Shown: positions 1 to 8,701, counted from the first letter of the stretch. The stretch is DNA of 64,000 bases from Streptomyces misionensis (GCF_900104815.1 NZ_FNTD01000004.1:2620501-2684500), one strand, 5' to 3'. Notes: generated from the sequence alone by a model not told the origin. Numbers and translations: made by a program.

Positions 1-2
1 TG

Positions 3-356
3 GGACTGTCCACGGCGGTGGCCTTCGCCTGGCCGGGCGACGCGGGCGCCGCCTACGCGCTCATCGCCCTCACCGCCCTCGCGATGGGCCTGCGCAACGC
101 CACCGTCCGCAGGCTCGGCATCGCCGATCTGACCACCACGGTACTGACCGGGACCCTGACCGGGCTGGCCGCCGACTCCCGCCTCGGCAACGGCACCGGG
201 CACCGCTCCCCGCGCCGCACCGCCTCGGTCCTCGCCATGCTCGCCGGTGCCGTCCTGGGCGCCTGGCTGGTGCTGCACCACGGCCTGGGCCTGCCGCTGC
301 TGCTCGCGGCCGTGGGGTCGGCGGTGCCGGCGATGACCGCCTCCGGCCGCGAGTAG
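3..356 (+). CDS. DUF1275 (YoaK-type) membrane protein, 3' fragment
   Basis: The frame is open from the left edge, so this is the C-terminal ~117 residues of a gene that starts outside the window. It reads as two to three hydrophobic helices containing the stretch MGLRNATVRRLGIADLTTT followed by VLTGTLTGLAADS. That pattern is characteristic of DUF1275/YoaK integral membrane proteins, normally ~220-240 aa with six helices. The family's substrate and function are unknown. The stop lies 13 bases before the convergent stop of the GT87-PAP2 gene. An internal GTG at 18 is not a credible start because the conserved domain already begins upstream. Confidence 0.75.
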   Translation, partial: GLSTAVAFAWPGDAGAAYALIALTALAMGLRNATVRRLGIADLTTTVLTGTLTGLAADSRLGNGTGHRSPRRTASVLAMLAGAVLGAWLVLHHGLGLPLLLAAVGSAVPAMTASGRE

Positions 357-369
357 CGCCGCTCGGCCG

Positions 370-2409
370 TCAGCCCTCGGCGACGGCCACCGCTCCCGTC
401 TTCGGCTCCCCGGCGCGGGCGGCCTGGAGTACGGTGCGCACCCGCGGCCCCTGTACCAGGTACGACAGCCCGAAGCCGGCGGTGACCACCACCGCGCCGC
501 CCACCGCGTCCAGCACCCAGTGGTTGGCGGTGGCGAGGATGGCCGAGACGGTGAAGAAGGGGTGCAGGAGGCCGAGGGCCTTCATCCACCACTTGGGCGC
601 CAGGATCACGATCACCATGCCGCACCACAGGGACCAGCCGAAGTGCAGGGACGGCATCGCCGCGTACTGGTTGGTGAGCGCGGTCATCGCCCCGTAGTCG
701 GGGTGGGCGAGGTCCTGGGTGCCGTGCACGGTGTCGATGAAGCCGAGCCCCGGCATCAGCCGCGGCGGGGCCAGCGGGAAGAGCCAGAAGCCGATCAGGG
801 CGAGGAAGGTGGCGAAGCCGAGGGAGGTGCGGGCCCAGCGGTAGTCCACCGGGCGGCGCCAGTACAGGACCGCGAGCACGGCGAGCGGCAGCACGAAGTG
901 GAACGACTCGTAGTAGAAGTCGAAGAAGCCCCGCAGCCAGCCGATCCCCGCGACCGTGTGGTTGAGCCAGTGCTCGATGTCTATGTGCAGGAACCGCTCG
1001 ATGTCGACGACGATCCGCCCGTGGTGCTCGGCGGCGTCCCGGCCCCGGTCGTCCCCGCCGGCGCCCGCGGCCAGCCGGACCTTCGCGTAGGCGGCGTACA
1101 CGACCCGTATCAGCAGCAGTTCCAGGAGCAGGTTGGGGCGGGTCAGGACCCGGCGCAGGAACGGCACCAGCGGCACGTGCTTCCAGCGGGCGGGGACCGC
1201 GGGGGCGTACTCGGTGGGGACCGGGGTCTGGTAGTACGGCGAGGTGCGGGACAGGAACGGTACGGCGACGGCGGCGGCCAGCGCCGCGACCAGCACCAGG
1301 TCGTCGCGCAGGGCGTACAGCGCCGGGGTGTTCGGCAGCATCATCTTCGCCGGCAGGGTGGTCACCAGCACCACCGCCACCGGCCAGACGGTGCGGTCGG
1401 AGGCCCGGCGCCCGACCCGTCCGACCACCGCGAGCAGCAGCCACAGCAGCTGGTGCTGCCAGGTGGTGGGCGACACGGCCACGGCGGCGCAGCCGGTGAC
1501 GGCCACGGCGAGCAGCAGCTGCCCGTCGTGCGCGTAGCGCACCGCGCGGCGCAGGGCGAGGACCGCGACGGCCGCGCCGAGCAGCAGGAAGAGCGTGATC
1601 TCCAGGGGGCCGGTGAGGCCGAGGCGGAGCAGGGCGCCGTGCAGGGACTGGTTGCCGAGGGCGTCGGCCTTGCCGCCGAGGCCCACCCCGGCCGGGTGGC
1701 GCAGCCAGTAGGTGACCGAGTCGTGCGGCAGCGCCGCCCAGGCGAGCGCGGTCAGCGCGGCGAAGGTGCCGGTGCCGGTCAGCGCGGCCCGGCGGCGGTC
1801 GGTGAACCAGAGCAGGGGGACGAAGAGCAGCACGGTGGGCTGGAGGGCCGCCGCCAGGCCGATGCACACCCCGCCGGCCCGCTGCCCGCGCACGGCGAAG
1901 CAGCCGGCCAGCACCAGCAGCACCGGCAGGATGCTGGTCTGGCCGAGCCACAGGGCGTTGCGGACCGGCAGCGAGACCATGAGCAGGCTGATCGCGACCG
2001 GCGCGGCCAGCAGGGAGGTGCGGCGGCCGACCGGCCGGGGCAGCGCGCGGGCGGCGATCAGGCCGAGCGCGACGACCAGCAGCAGACTGCCGAAGGTCCA
2101 GCCCCAGCCGAGCGCGGCCTCGGCGGCACGGGTGAGCGGCTTGAGCACGAGCCCGGCGAAGGGGGTGCCGGTGAACTGCGTGGAGTCGTAGAGGGAGCCC
2201 TTGACGTGCAGGACGCCGTTCGGGCCCACCCAGGTCTCCAGGTCGGTGAGGCGTTTGCCGCTCGGGCTGGTCAGGACGGTGGCCACCTGCCGGACCGCGA
2301 GGACCGCGGCCACCGCCCACAGCGCGAACCGCGCCGCGCGCAGCCGTCCCTCCGCGTCAGCCGTGCCGAGACCGTCCCCCGGTCCCCCGCTGTGCTCCAC
2401 GTTCGCCAC
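370..2409 (-). CDS. GT87 (DUF2029) glycosyltransferase fused to a PAP2-family phosphatase
   Basis: A 679-aa polytopic membrane protein. The N-terminal ~420 residues hold many hydrophobic helices and resemble GT87/DUF2029 polyprenyl-phosphate-dependent mannosyltransferases. The C-terminal ~230 residues form a PAP2 domain of the Aur1/Ipt1-like subgroup: MPSLHFGW at about residues 585-592 (His589) and ANHWVLD at about 629-635 (His630, Asp634) supply the phosphatase signature. The family association suggests lipid-linked glycan or phosphoinositol-type lipid metabolism at the membrane; the substrate is inferred only. The GTG start at 2409 has GGGAGG about 10 bases upstream and precedes the first helix. 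An upstream extension of the frame to 2682 lacks conserved character. The gene is divergent from the ProP-like symporter gene. Confidence 0.8.
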   Translation of the reverse strand: MANVEHSGGPGDGLGTADAEGRLRAARFALWAVAAVLAVRQVATVLTSPSGKRLTDLETWVGPNGVLHVKGSLYDSTQFTGTPFAGLVLKPLTRAAEAALGWGWTFGSLLLVVALGLIAARALPRPVGRRTSLLAAPVAISLLMVSLPVRNALWLGQTSILPVLLVLAGCFAVRGQRAGGVCIGLAAALQPTVLLFVPLLWFTDRRRAALTGTGTFAALTALAWAALPHDSVTYWLRHPAGVGLGGKADALGNQSLHGALLRLGLTGPLEITLFLLLGAAVAVLALRRAVRYAHDGQLLLAVAVTGCAAVAVSPTTWQHQLLWLLLAVVGRVGRRASDRTVWPVAVVLVTTLPAKMMLPNTPALYALRDDLVLVAALAAAVAVPFLSRTSPYYQTPVPTEYAPAVPARWKHVPLVPFLRRVLTRPNLLLELLLIRVVYAAYAKVRLAAGAGGDDRGRDAAEHHGRIVVDIERFLHIDIEHWLNHTVAGIGWLRGFFDFYYESFHFVLPLAVLAVLYWRRPVDYRWARTSLGFATFLALIGFWLFPLAPPRLMPGLGFIDTVHGTQDLAHPDYGAMTALTNQYAAMPSLHFGWSLWCGMVIVILAPKWWMKALGLLHPFFTVSAILATANHWVLDAVGGAVVVTAGFGLSYLVQGPRVRTVLQAARAGEPKTGAVAVAEG

Positions 2410-2644
2410 GCCTCGTCGGCCTCCCGCCCCGTTCGTCCCCGGCGCCGTGCACGCCGGATCGCTCCGCGAAACTCTACGAGGCTCGCAGACCCCCTGAACA
2501 GGGACGCAGGCAACCCCCGGGCCACCTGGCGTTCCCCGCCCTTTTGTCCGGATGACGATAGTCCCCGGGACCTCCGGTTCCGCAGTCGGGGCGCGATAAG
2601 CATCACAGCCGACGGCCGGTACGCCGGCGCGCGAGCGGGCAGAC

Positions 2645-2660
2645 GTGCCTGTACAGGCAC
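2645..2660. promoter_or_regulatory. 16-bp perfect palindrome in the divergent promoter region
   Basis: GTGCCTGTACAGGCAC is a perfect palindrome in the 393-bp gap (2410-2802) between the GT87-PAP2 and ProP-like genes. Its size and symmetry suit a dimeric repressor site. The cognate regulator is not in the window. Apart from this site, nothing else in the gap looks like a gene; it presumably holds both divergent promoters. Confidence 0.4.
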
Positions 2661-2802
2661 CGTTTGGCTGCCCTGTGCGCACGGGTGCGTACGGGACGTG
2701 ACAGCCGAATCAGTGCCTATGGTCGATTTTCGGCCCGTCGCACGTCACCGCCGCCGTCCGGGTCGGGTCCCTGTCCCCGTCGAAAGGTAGGCGAGCCCCG
2801 TT

Positions 2803-4176
2803 TTGGCGACCGTCACAGCCGTCACCCCGCACGTCAAGGGCCGCGAGACCGCCGCCTTGCGCGATGTCACCGTCACCGATCCCGCGCTGGTCAAGCGTGC
2901 CGTCAAGGCGGCCGCGCTGGGCAACGCCATGGAATGGTTCGACTTCGGTGTCTACAGCTACATCGCCGTCACCCTGGGCAAGGTCTTCTTCCCGTCCGGC
3001 AACCCGACCGCGCAGCTGCTGTCGACGTTCGGCGCCTTCGCGGCGGCGTTCCTGGTCCGCCCGCTCGGCGGCATGGTCTTCGGCCCGCTCGGCGACCGTG
3101 TGGGCCGGCAGAAGGTCCTCGCGCTCACCATGATCATGATGGCGGCCGGTACGTTCGCGATCGGCCTGATCCCCTCGTACGCCTCGATCGGCGTCGGCGC
3201 GCCGCTGCTGCTCCTGGCCGCCCGCCTGGTGCAGGGCTTCTCCACCGGCGGCGAGTACGCGGGCGCGTCCACCTTCATCGCCGAATACGCCCCCGACAAG
3301 AAGCGCGGCTTCTTCGGCAGCTGGCTGGAGTTCGGCACGCTGGCGGGCTACATCGGCGGCGCGGGCCTGGTCACGCTGATGACGGCGCTGCTGTCGTCCG
3401 GCGACCTGCTCTCCTGGGGCTGGCGCATCCCGTTCCTGATCGCGGGCCCGATGGGCATCATCGGCCTGTACCTGCGGATGCGTCTGGAGGAGACCCCGGC
3501 GTTCGCGGCGGAGGTCGAGAAGGCGGAGAAGTCCCGGCCGAAGGTGCCGCTGCGGCAGATGGTGACGGGCCAGTGGAAGACGCTGGTGCTCTGCATGGGC
3601 CTGGTGCTGGTCTTCAACGTCACCGACTACATGCTGCTGTCGTACATGCCGAGCTATCTGACCAGTGAGCTGAAGTACGACGAGACGCACGGGCTGCTGG
3701 TGGTGCTCGGCGTGATGGCGCTGATGATGATCGTGCAGCCGTTCGCCGGGGCGCTGACCGACCGGGTGGGCCGCCGGCCGGTGATCGCCGCCGGGTGCGC
3801 GGGCTTCCTCTTCCTGTCCGTCCCCGCCCTGCTCCTGATCCGCCAGGGCAGCCTGCTCGCCGTCGCGCTCGGCATGGGCGCGCTGGGCCTGCTGCTGGTC
3901 TGCTTCACGGCCGCCATGCCGGCCGCGCTGCCCGCGCTCTTCCCGACGCGGGTGCGCTACGGGTCCCTGTCCATCGGCTTCAACGTGTCCGTGTCGCTGT
4001 TCGGCGGGACGACGCCGCTGGTGGTGACGGCACTGATCGGGGCGACGGGCAACATGATGATGCCCGCCTACTACATGATGGCCGCGGCCGTGGTCGGCGG
4101 CTTCGCGGTGTGGCGGATGTCGGAGTCGGCGGGCCGCCCGCTGCCGGGCTCCGCCCCCGCGGTCGAGAAGCGGTAG
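2803..4176 (+). CDS. MFS metabolite:H+ symporter, ProP-like
   Basis: A 457-aa, 12-helix transporter of the metabolite:H+ symporter family, which includes the osmoprotectant carrier ProP and alpha-ketoglutarate/shikimate permeases. Diagnostic features are GNAMEWFDFGVYSYIA in helix 1, the loop motif GPLGDRVGRQKVL near residue 100, RLVQGFSTGGEYAGA in helix 4-5 and LTDRVGRRPV in the second half. It probably imports betaine, proline or another zwitterion using the proton gradient; the substrate cannot be fixed from sequence. The start is TTG at 2803 with GAAAGG about 15 bases upstream, somewhat far. No other start precedes the conserved region. A strong hairpin follows the stop. Confidence 0.82.
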   Translation: MATVTAVTPHVKGRETAALRDVTVTDPALVKRAVKAAALGNAMEWFDFGVYSYIAVTLGKVFFPSGNPTAQLLSTFGAFAAAFLVRPLGGMVFGPLGDRVGRQKVLALTMIMMAAGTFAIGLIPSYASIGVGAPLLLLAARLVQGFSTGGEYAGASTFIAEYAPDKKRGFFGSWLEFGTLAGYIGGAGLVTLMTALLSSGDLLSWGWRIPFLIAGPMGIIGLYLRMRLEETPAFAAEVEKAEKSRPKVPLRQMVTGQWKTLVLCMGLVLVFNVTDYMLLSYMPSYLTSELKYDETHGLLVVLGVMALMMIVQPFAGALTDRVGRRPVIAAGCAGFLFLSVPALLLIRQGSLLAVALGMGALGLLLVCFTAAMPAALPALFPTRVRYGSLSIGFNVSVSLFGGTTPLVVTALIGATGNMMMPAYYMMAAAVVGGFAVWRMSESAGRPLPGSAPAVEKR

Positions 4177-4201
4177 CCGCCGGCGCTTCCTGCCGGGGAC
4201 C

Positions 4202-4245
4202 GGAAACGGCCGGACAGCCTCCTCGGGGGCTGTCCGGCCGTTTCC
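4202..4245. terminator. Bidirectional intrinsic terminator
   Basis: An 18-bp perfect stem (4202-4219 with 4228-4245) around an 8-base loop sits between the convergent ProP-like gene and the DHA2 pump gene. No U-tract is needed in this GC-rich background. It can serve both strands. Confidence 0.8.
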
Positions 4246-4271
4246 GTCCTCCGGTTCCGGCGCGGCCGGGC

Positions 4272-5984
4272 TCAGTGGCCCGCGGCCTCCTGCGGACGCG
4301 CGTGGCGCGGCAGCAGGAAGGCGAGCAGGAAGGTCAGCGCGAGCATGCCGTCGACGATCCACAGCACCGTCTTCATGACCGTGCCGAATCCGCCGAGGAA
4401 GGCCGAGGTCGTGGTGGCCGCCAGGGCGGCGGGGACCTCGGCGCCGGCCTCGGGCGTGGCCGCGGCGGACCGTGCGTCCTTCTCCAGCCGCGCGCAGGAC
4501 GCCGGGGTCGCGGCCGGGTCCTTGGCCACGGCGCGGTCCGAGGCGCAGGCACGCAGGTCGGCCACGACCCGGTCCCGGGCGGCGGGTGCCACCCGCACCG
4601 CGGCGAGCCGGTGCCGCAGGCCGTCAGAGTGGTGGTCGACGGCGGTGGCGATCCCGCCGCCCAGCAGACCGAAGAAGACGGTGCCGAGCAGGGCCACCCC
4701 GAAGGCGCCGCCGAGCTGCTGCATCGCGGTCATCGTGCCGGACGCCGAGCCCGTCTCGTGCTGCTCGACACCCGCGAGCACGATGTCGAAGAACGGCGCC
4801 ATGAGCAGGCCCATCCCGATGCCGGTGACCAGCAGGGCGGGCAGCAGCTGCCAGGGGCCGACGCCGCCGCCCGCGCGGTCGAGGGTCAGCCACACCCCGA
4901 ACACGCCGAGCGCCATCACCAGCGCGCCCGCCTGGAGCACGGCGCGTCCGAACCGGGCGACGCCCTGGGCGAGCCCGAAGCCGACGATCATGCCGCCCGA
5001 CCAGGGCACCATCACCAGGCCGGCCTTGAGCGGCGAGTAGCCGAGGCCGATCTGCGTGTAGAGGTTGAAGACCAGCATGAAGCCCTGCATGGTCGAGAAG
5101 AAGACCAGCCCGAGGGCCATGCCGCCGCTGAAGCCGCGCTTGCGGAACAGGCTCGGGACGACCAGCGGGTCGAGGCCGGCCCTGCTGCGGCGCGACTCGT
5201 GCGCGGCGAAGACGGCGAAGACGGCCAGCGAGGCGGCCATCATCACGAAGGTCCACACGGGCCAGCCGTACTCGCGGCCCTGGACCAGCGGGAAGATGAT
5301 GAGCAGCGCGGCCAGCGAGACCAGGAGCATGCCGGGGATGTCCAGGTCCGGCCGGCTGCCGGACCGGCCCCGGGGCAGGTAGCGCAGGGCGCCGAGGAAG
5401 GCGGCGGCGCCCAGCGGCAGGTTGATCAGGAAGATCATCCGCCAGCCGGTGCCGAAGTAGTCGGCGTCGACGAGCCAGCCCGCGAGGATCGGCCCGCCCA
5501 CCGCGGACAGCCCCATGACCGGGCCGAACATGCCAAAGGCCTGCTGCGACTCCTTCGGCGGGAACATCTCCTTGATCATGCCGAGGCCCTGGGGCAGCAT
5601 CACCGCGCCGAACAGCCCCTGGACGACGCGCGCGGTGATCAGCATCCCCGGCGACACGGACACCGCGCACAGCAGTGACCCCAGGGTGAAGCCGGCGGCG
5701 CCGATCAGGAACATCCGGCGGCGGCCGTGTATGTCGCCGAGCCGGCCTCCGGTGACCAGCCCGACGGCCATCGAGAGGGTGTACGCGGCGGCGAGCCACT
5801 GGAGCGTGGAGGCGCCGCCGCCCAGGTCGGCCCGCATGGCGGGGCCGGCGATGTTCGTGACGACGGCGTCGAGGAGATCCATCACCTCCGCCGCGAGGAT
5901 CACGAAGAGCGCGGCCCAGCGCCACCGGTAGGGCGCCTGCGCTCGGGCGGGCGTCTCGTCGGACGCGACACCTGTGACGGACAT
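4272..5984 (-). CDS. DHA2-family MFS multidrug efflux transporter
   Basis: A 570-aa, 14-helix drug:H+ antiporter of the EmrB/QacA type. Visible signatures are the motif-A loop GGRLGDIHGRRRMFL after helix 2, motif C-like GLSAVGGPILAGWLVD in helix 5, and WRMIFLINLPLG in helix 6. A long outward loop of ~75 residues rich in Ala/Arg/Asp separates helices 13 and 14, as is common in actinobacterial members. The ATG at 5984 is preceded by GAGGAG at good spacing. It is divergent from a TetR-family gene, and three GAACnnnGTTC sites lie between them, so ligand-induced derepression is likely. The exported compound is unknown. Confidence 0.87.
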   Translation of the reverse strand: MSVTGVASDETPARAQAPYRWRWAALFVILAAEVMDLLDAVVTNIAGPAMRADLGGGASTLQWLAAAYTLSMAVGLVTGGRLGDIHGRRRMFLIGAAGFTLGSLLCAVSVSPGMLITARVVQGLFGAVMLPQGLGMIKEMFPPKESQQAFGMFGPVMGLSAVGGPILAGWLVDADYFGTGWRMIFLINLPLGAAAFLGALRYLPRGRSGSRPDLDIPGMLLVSLAALLIIFPLVQGREYGWPVWTFVMMAASLAVFAVFAAHESRRSRAGLDPLVVPSLFRKRGFSGGMALGLVFFSTMQGFMLVFNLYTQIGLGYSPLKAGLVMVPWSGGMIVGFGLAQGVARFGRAVLQAGALVMALGVFGVWLTLDRAGGGVGPWQLLPALLVTGIGMGLLMAPFFDIVLAGVEQHETGSASGTMTAMQQLGGAFGVALLGTVFFGLLGGGIATAVDHHSDGLRHRLAAVRVAPAARDRVVADLRACASDRAVAKDPAATPASCARLEKDARSAAATPEAGAEVPAALAATTTSAFLGGFGTVMKTVLWIVDGMLALTFLLAFLLPRHARPQEAAGH

Positions 5985-6002
5985 GGGGACTCCTCGGGAA
6001 GA

Positions 6003-6141
6003 GAACGGCGTTCACTGTACAGAACGCCGATCGTCAGATGAACGCTGTTCACCAAGATATAGCGCAAGTGTGCGCGACGGACAAGCTATATCGCGTTTGC
6101 GCCTGGCGGGCAGGCCCGCCCCTCGCCGGAGAACACCGTTC
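6003..6141. promoter_or_regulatory. Three GAAC-N3-GTTC operator sites of the TetR/efflux pair
   Basis: GAACGGCGTTC (6003-6013), GAACGCTGTTC (6040-6050) and GAACACCGTTC (6131-6141) are inverted repeats of one pattern in the 181-bp gap between the divergent pump and TetR genes. One lies just upstream of the pump start and one close to the TetR start. This fits autoregulation plus pump repression. A second repeat family (TATAGCGCAA near 6058 and CTATATCGCG near 6085) overlaps the middle of the region. Confidence 0.65.
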
Positions 6142-6165
6142 TCCCCGCGTCCTAGACTCGGGGCC

Positions 6166-6951
6166 ATGAGCAACGCGGCCCCGGGCACCCCCGCACCCCC
6201 TCCGTCCCCCTGGGACCGCAGGCGCCCCGCTCGCGCCCAGGCCGCCCCCGCGCGCCTCCCGCTGTCCCGCGAGCGGGTCGTCGAGGCCGCCTTCACCGTC
6301 CTGGACGACCAGGGGCTCGACGGGCTGTCGATGCGCCGGGTCGCGGCCGAACTGGGCGTGACCGTCTCCGCCCTGTACGCCCACGTCAGCTCCAAGGACG
6401 ACCTGCTGGAGCTGATGTACACCCGGCTCTTCGACGGCTTCCAGCTGCCGGAGCCGGACCCGGAGCGGTGGCGGGAGCAGCTGCGGGACTTCGCGCACGC
6501 CGGGCGCCGGCGCCTGCTGTCGCACCGGGACATGGCCCGGATCTCCATGGCCCACGTCCCCTTCACCGCCGAACTGCTGCCGCACGTCGAGGGGTTGCTC
6601 GCGATCTTCCGCGCCGCCGGGCTGCCCGACCACATCGCGGCGGAGGCCGGCGACCTCATCTCCACCTACATCGACGGATTCGTCCTGGAGGAGGGCATGT
6701 GGCAGGACCGGGCCGCCCGCGAGGACGGCGAGGATGCCTCCCTGGCCCGCCCCGACTGGCAGGAGATGGCCGACCGGATGCGGGACTACTTCGCGTCCCT
6801 GCCCGCGGAGGACTTCCCGCACCTGCGCGCCCTGTCCGGGCTGATGGTGTCCGGCTCCTCCGACGAGAGGTTCGACACCGGTCTGGAGATCATCCTGCGC
6901 GGTCTGGCGAGCTATCTGCCGGACGCGCCACCCGCTGACGACGCCCGCTGA
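6166..6951 (+). CDS. TetR/AcrR-family repressor (TetR_C type)
   Basis: A 261-aa regulator. A ~35-residue Pro/Arg-rich lead precedes the HTH: LSRERVVEAAFTVLDDQG, then LSMRRVAAELGVTVSALYAH with the recognition helix. The C-terminal part resembles the TetR_C ligand-binding domain of tetracycline-repressor-like proteins. It is divergent from the DHA2 pump and probably represses both genes through the GAACnnnGTTC sites. The ATG at 6166 is the first start after the operator cluster. Earlier in-frame starts would translate through the operators and are rejected. There is no strong Shine-Dalgarno, so the gene may be leaderless. Confidence 0.85.
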   Translation: MSNAAPGTPAPPPSPWDRRRPARAQAAPARLPLSRERVVEAAFTVLDDQGLDGLSMRRVAAELGVTVSALYAHVSSKDDLLELMYTRLFDGFQLPEPDPERWREQLRDFAHAGRRRLLSHRDMARISMAHVPFTAELLPHVEGLLAIFRAAGLPDHIAAEAGDLISTYIDGFVLEEGMWQDRAAREDGEDASLARPDWQEMADRMRDYFASLPAEDFPHLRALSGLMVSGSSDERFDTGLEIILRGLASYLPDAPPADDAR

Positions 6952-7046
6952 CCGCGCCCCCGCGTGTTCCCGGCCGGTCTCCCCCTCCCCGCCCCTCAGC
7001 TGAGATGATCGGAGGGGCAGCAGGCATCCGGGAAAGGCGGCAGGCG

Positions 7047-7718
7047 ATGAGCGGTCAGCAGCTCTGGGACGACGTCGACGACTACTTCATCAGCAACCTC
7101 TCGCCCGACGACGAGGCGCTGCGGGCCGCCCTGCGGGAGAGCGAGTCCGCCGGACTGCCCGCCATCGCGGTCACCGCCGCCCAGGGCAAGCTGCTCCAGC
7201 TGCTCGCCCAGGTGCAGGGCGCGCGCACGGTGCTGGAGATCGGCACGCTGGGCGGCTACAGCACGATCTGGCTGGCCCGCGCCCTGCCCGAGGACGGCAG
7301 GCTGGTCTCGCTGGAGTACAACGCCAGGCACGCCGAGGTGGCCACCCGCAACATCGCCCGCGCGGGCCTGGAGCGGATCGCCGAGGTACGGGTGGGCCCG
7401 GCCCTGGAGTCGCTGCCCAAGCTCGCCGACGAGAACCCGGCCCCCTTCGACCTGGTCTTCATCGACGCCGACAAGGCCAACAACGGCCACTACGTGGAGT
7501 GGGCGCTGCGGCTCACCCGCGCGGGCAGCCTGATCGTGCTGGACAACGTGGTGCGCGGCGGCCGGGTCGCGAACGCGGACAGCACCGAGCCGGACGTGGT
7601 CGGCACCCGGACCGCGATCGAGCTGATCGCCTCCCACCCGAGGCTCAGCGGGACCGCGATCCAGACGGTCGGCGCCAAGGGCTACGACGGCTTCGCGCTC
7701 GCCCGGGTGCTGGGCTGA
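7047..7718 (+). CDS. Class I SAM-dependent O-methyltransferase (CCoAMT-like)
   Basis: A 223-aa protein with the class I Rossmann methyltransferase signature VLEIGTLGGYSTIWLA (SAM-binding loop). LVSLEYNARHAEVA holds the acidic residue that binds the SAM ribose, and DLVFIDADKANNGHYVEWA and IVLDNVVRGGRV hold the metal-binding acidic residues. These are typical of caffeoyl-CoA/catechol-type O-methyltransferases (Methyltransf_3), usually ~220 aa, so it is full length. The acceptor is unknown. The ATG at 7047 is preceded by GGAAAGGCGG, favouring it over an upstream ATG at 7005. It lies downstream of the TetR gene by ~95 bases and ends just before the convergent FHA-like gene. Confidence 0.85.
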   Translation: MSGQQLWDDVDDYFISNLSPDDEALRAALRESESAGLPAIAVTAAQGKLLQLLAQVQGARTVLEIGTLGGYSTIWLARALPEDGRLVSLEYNARHAEVATRNIARAGLERIAEVRVGPALESLPKLADENPAPFDLVFIDADKANNGHYVEWALRLTRAGSLIVLDNVVRGGRVANADSTEPDVVGTRTAIELIASHPRLSGTAIQTVGAKGYDGFALARVLG

Positions 7719-7728
7719 GCCGGCCGGC

Positions 7729-8121
7729 TCACGCCTCGTGGTGGAAGCCGACGTCGACGCTGCGCGCGGCGGCACGGTCCCGCACGACGACCTCGCCGGA
7801 CGCGCCGCGCGGCAGCGGCACGGTCGCGCCGTAGCCCAGGGGCCGGGTGGTCCCCTGGGCGGTCAGCCGGACCTCGGCGGCCGGGTCGGGCTGCGAGCCG
7901 CGCAGCCAGGTCAGCCGCCAGGTGCCGTCGGGTCCGCAGGAGAACTCCAGGTGGACGCGGGAGACGAACAGCCAGTCCTCGGGGACGACCAGCCGGCACA
8001 CGGCCGCGTCCCGGCCGACCCGCAGCACGGCGCCCGGCTCGCTCGCCGCCTGTGCCATCGTCATCCCGGCGGTGGCCCCCGCGTCGGCCGCCGAGACGGT
8101 GGCCATGGTGAGTTCGAGCAC
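7729..8121 (-). CDS. Small FHA-domain-like protein
   Basis: A 130-aa protein consisting of little more than one FHA-like fold: VLRVGRDAAVCRLVVPED, then SRVHLEFSC and a beta-rich C-terminal half. The GR, S and H positions of the FHA phosphothreonine-binding loops are recognisable (VGRD, SRVH), although the usual downstream N-G pair is unclear. It would bind phosphothreonine partners of Ser/Thr kinases in the cytoplasm. The GTG at 8121 has GGGGGA 8 bases upstream. It is divergent from the DUF1992 gene and overlaps no neighbour. Ligand competence is uncertain. Confidence 0.6.
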   Translation of the reverse strand: MLELTMATVSAADAGATAGMTMAQAASEPGAVLRVGRDAAVCRLVVPEDWLFVSRVHLEFSCGPDGTWRLTWLRGSQPDPAAEVRLTAQGTTRPLGYGATVPLPRGASGEVVVRDRAAARSVDVGFHHEA

Positions 8122-8220
8122 CTGCGTTCCCCCTGAACATCGTCGCGCGCCCGGCGGTCACCGGGCGCCGCCGCCGCATGATAGAACGCCCCGCCGGGCC
8201 CCGTCCGGCACAATGGGGCC

Positions 8221-8643
8221 ATGACCGAGCGCAAGCCGCCCGGCGTGCCGTTCGAGTCCTGGGTCGACAAGCAGATCCGGGACGCACAGGCGCGCGGCGA
8301 GTTCGAGAGGCTGCCCGGAGCGGGTGAGCCGCTGCCCGCCGAGGTCGACTCCACCTACGACGAACTGTGGTGGGTCAAGCGGAAGATGGCGCGCGAGGGG
8401 CTGGCGGTGCTGCCGCCCGCGCTGGCCCTGCGCAAGGAGGCGGAGGACGCGCTGACGGCGGCGTACGCGGCGCCCTCGGAGCGGATCGCCCGGAAGATCG
8501 TCGAGGACGTCAACGTCAAGATCCGCGACATGATGTTCAAGCCGCCACCGGGTCCCCCGCTGGGCAGGAAGCCGTACGACGTCGAGGAGGTCGTCCGCGA
8601 ATGGCGGCGGCTGCGGACGGAGGTACGGGAACCGGAGGCGTGA
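8221..8643 (+). CDS. DUF1992 (DnaJC28-like conserved domain) protein
   Basis: A 140-aa cytoplasmic protein made almost wholly of the DUF1992 domain: WVDKQIRDAQARGEFERLPG, then AGEPLP and WWVKRKMAREGL. This domain is also found in eukaryotic DNAJC28 and short bacterial homologues, without the J-domain here. The biochemical role of the family is unknown. The ATG at 8221 begins MTERKPPGVPFESW, as in related proteins. A strong hairpin follows the stop. The C-terminus is rich in charged residues. Confidence 0.8.
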   Translation: MTERKPPGVPFESWVDKQIRDAQARGEFERLPGAGEPLPAEVDSTYDELWWVKRKMAREGLAVLPPALALRKEAEDALTAAYAAPSERIARKIVEDVNVKIRDMMFKPPPGPPLGRKPYDVEEVVREWRRLRTEVREPEA

Positions 8644-8701
8644 GCCGGCGCGGGACCGACCCGCCGGCCGGCCGCGACCGGTCCCCCCGCCCTGAACGCT
8701 C

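Noticed and set aside
53..2320. A 755-codon minus-strand frame inside the GT87-PAP2 gene
   Set aside because: It is an Arg/Pro/Gly-rich shadow in a different frame of the same strand; the 370-2409 frame has membrane helices and PAP2 motifs.
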